Shown here in pieces: positions 63,374 to 64,000 of a stretch of DNA of 64,000 nucleotides. Within the stretch, counting starts at the first letter, position 1, and each line of letters opens with the position of its first letter. The translations under genes were made by a program, and so were the position numbers. Below the pieces are notes generated by a model, which saw nothing but the letters and a program-made list of their open reading frames with translations, had not been told where the DNA came from and searched no databases. The stretch comes from Phytophthora sp. 'mugwort'. Lineage: Eukaryota; Oomycota; Peronosporomycetes; Peronosporales; Peronosporaceae. The stretch is taken from NCBI GenBank assembly GCA_033558025.1, contig JAUCEF010000006.1:124001-188000 (forward strand). Direction: 5' to 3'.

Positions 63374-64000
63374 ATGGTGGCCGAAACGGACGACGCTGCG
63401 GGTCGAGCCCACATTGAGCCGATGCTATCGGAGGAGCAGCGAGGCGAGATGGTATATACGCCGCTATGCCGCCAGCGATGGGGTCAGCGGAATATTGAGG
63501 GCGCGACGCCGCTTCTGAAGGATGAAGATATCGAGGAGTTCCTCACCGAATTCGCATGGCTTAAAGAGACGGAGCTGGTCCGTGGCCTATCGGATTGAAA
63601 CGGCAAGCTAAAACAAACAAAACTGGTTCTATTAATTATTATTACCAATTTTAATTCGTTGCAGGCACTCCAGTGTCTTTTTGACGGCGAGTTCGACGTA
63701 CCCAAGGCGGTGGCGCTGCTGCACAGTGCTCGTCGAGAGAAATTTAAAGCGCGGCGCGACCAGGATGAGCGACTACCGTCGGAAATCTTTAAGGATGCTA
63801 TAATGACGTACGGCAAGAAGTTTCACCTCGTGAAGGTGCGTGCAGCGATGGCCGTAGACTAAGAGCGTTGTAGAACTCTCATGACGCTGAGCTCTGTTGT
63901 TGTTGCATGGACCTATTTGAGCAGCTAGCACTCGGAGAAAAAGTGATAACGCGCGATGTTGTCAGCAAATATTATATGTGGAAGCGTACAGATGATTATA
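63374..64000 (+). CDS. ELM2-SANT domain chromatin protein, 5' part
   Basis: Three exons reach the window edge: 63374-63577, 63665-63835 and 63925-64000, joined by GT-AG introns of 87 and 89 bp, both phase 0. The product begins MVAETDDAAGRAHIEPM. It has an ELM2-like part (QRWGQRNIEGATPLLKDEDI, EEFLTEFAWLKE, then ALQCLFDGEFDVPKAVALLH). The SANT hallmark follows (PSEIFKDAIMTYGKKFHLVK, then across the intron VVSKYYMWKRT). ELM2-SANT pairs recruit and activate histone deacetylases in MTA/CoREST/RERE-type proteins; which of these this resembles cannot be told from the 5' part. The third exon could start 3 bp earlier (CAG included). Confidence 0.78.

Noticed and set aside
1..64000. RxLR or CRN effector genes
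   Set aside because: No ORF combines a signal peptide with RxLR-dEER or LxLFLAK-type motifs.
1..64000. CRISPR array or bacterial operon structure
   Set aside because: No spaced direct repeats of CRISPR type; introns and eukaryotic promoters show nuclear DNA.

Overview
The window looks like nuclear DNA of an oomycete close to Phytophthora. The signs are: compact genes with short introns; core promoters with a TCATT-type initiator followed by a T-rich element just upstream of several genes (RPL10, the LRR gene, both bZIP genes); bZIP proteins with cysteine replacing the invariant asparagine, a variant described from Phytophthora; flagellar-type coiled-coil and LRR genes; secreted Thr/Ser/Pro-rich proteins; and a dense mixture of transposons. 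This is inferred from families and motifs; no database search was run.

Layout. 1-0.5 kb: 5' part of ribosomal protein L10 (uL16), minus strand. 1.1-3.3 kb: an Ala/Pro/Thr-rich ORF and a broken PIF/Harbinger transposase. 3.3-6.3 kb: no gene recognised. 6.3-20.8 kb: the gene-rich core, with a small conserved-looking protein, an 888-residue LRR protein, a multi-exon coiled-coil gene (BBOF1/DUF4515-like), two tandem paralogous secreted proteins carrying repeated [KS][TS]PCPSL motifs, a two-exon ALKBH1-like dioxygenase, and two convergent cysteine-variant bZIP genes.

21-52 kb is a transposon graveyard. A plus-strand Ty3/gypsy element is interrupted by a minus-strand chromodomain gypsy element. 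One deletion at their junction probably removed most of the inner 5' LTR and the outer protease/RT. Then come a degenerate Mutator-like element with SWIM and Ulp1 domains (MULE 1), a Crypton-type tyrosine recombinase relic, a DGAT1/ACAT-type acyltransferase relic, a broken histidine phosphatase gene, a BED-finger hAT transposase, a tRNA-related SINE-like sequence, a second SWIM/Ulp1 MULE (MULE 2), a pogo/Tigger-type transposase and a relic of the tRNA-modification GTPase MnmE/GTPBP3.

52-64 kb: an intact Roc-like GTPase gene; a small two-exon gene divergent from it; a degenerate piggyBac element (54.8-59.4 kb) flanked by two copies of the 3' end of that small gene; a FLYWCH-type MULE (60.4-62.1 kb); and at the right edge the start of an ELM2-SANT chromatin protein gene.

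The intact genes (translation, DNA/RNA demethylation, transcription, chromatin, possible flagellar parts, cell surface) do not form a pathway. They sit at the two ends of the window, with the repeat-rich block and its relics between them, as expected from the gene-dense/repeat-dense organisation known in Phytophthora.
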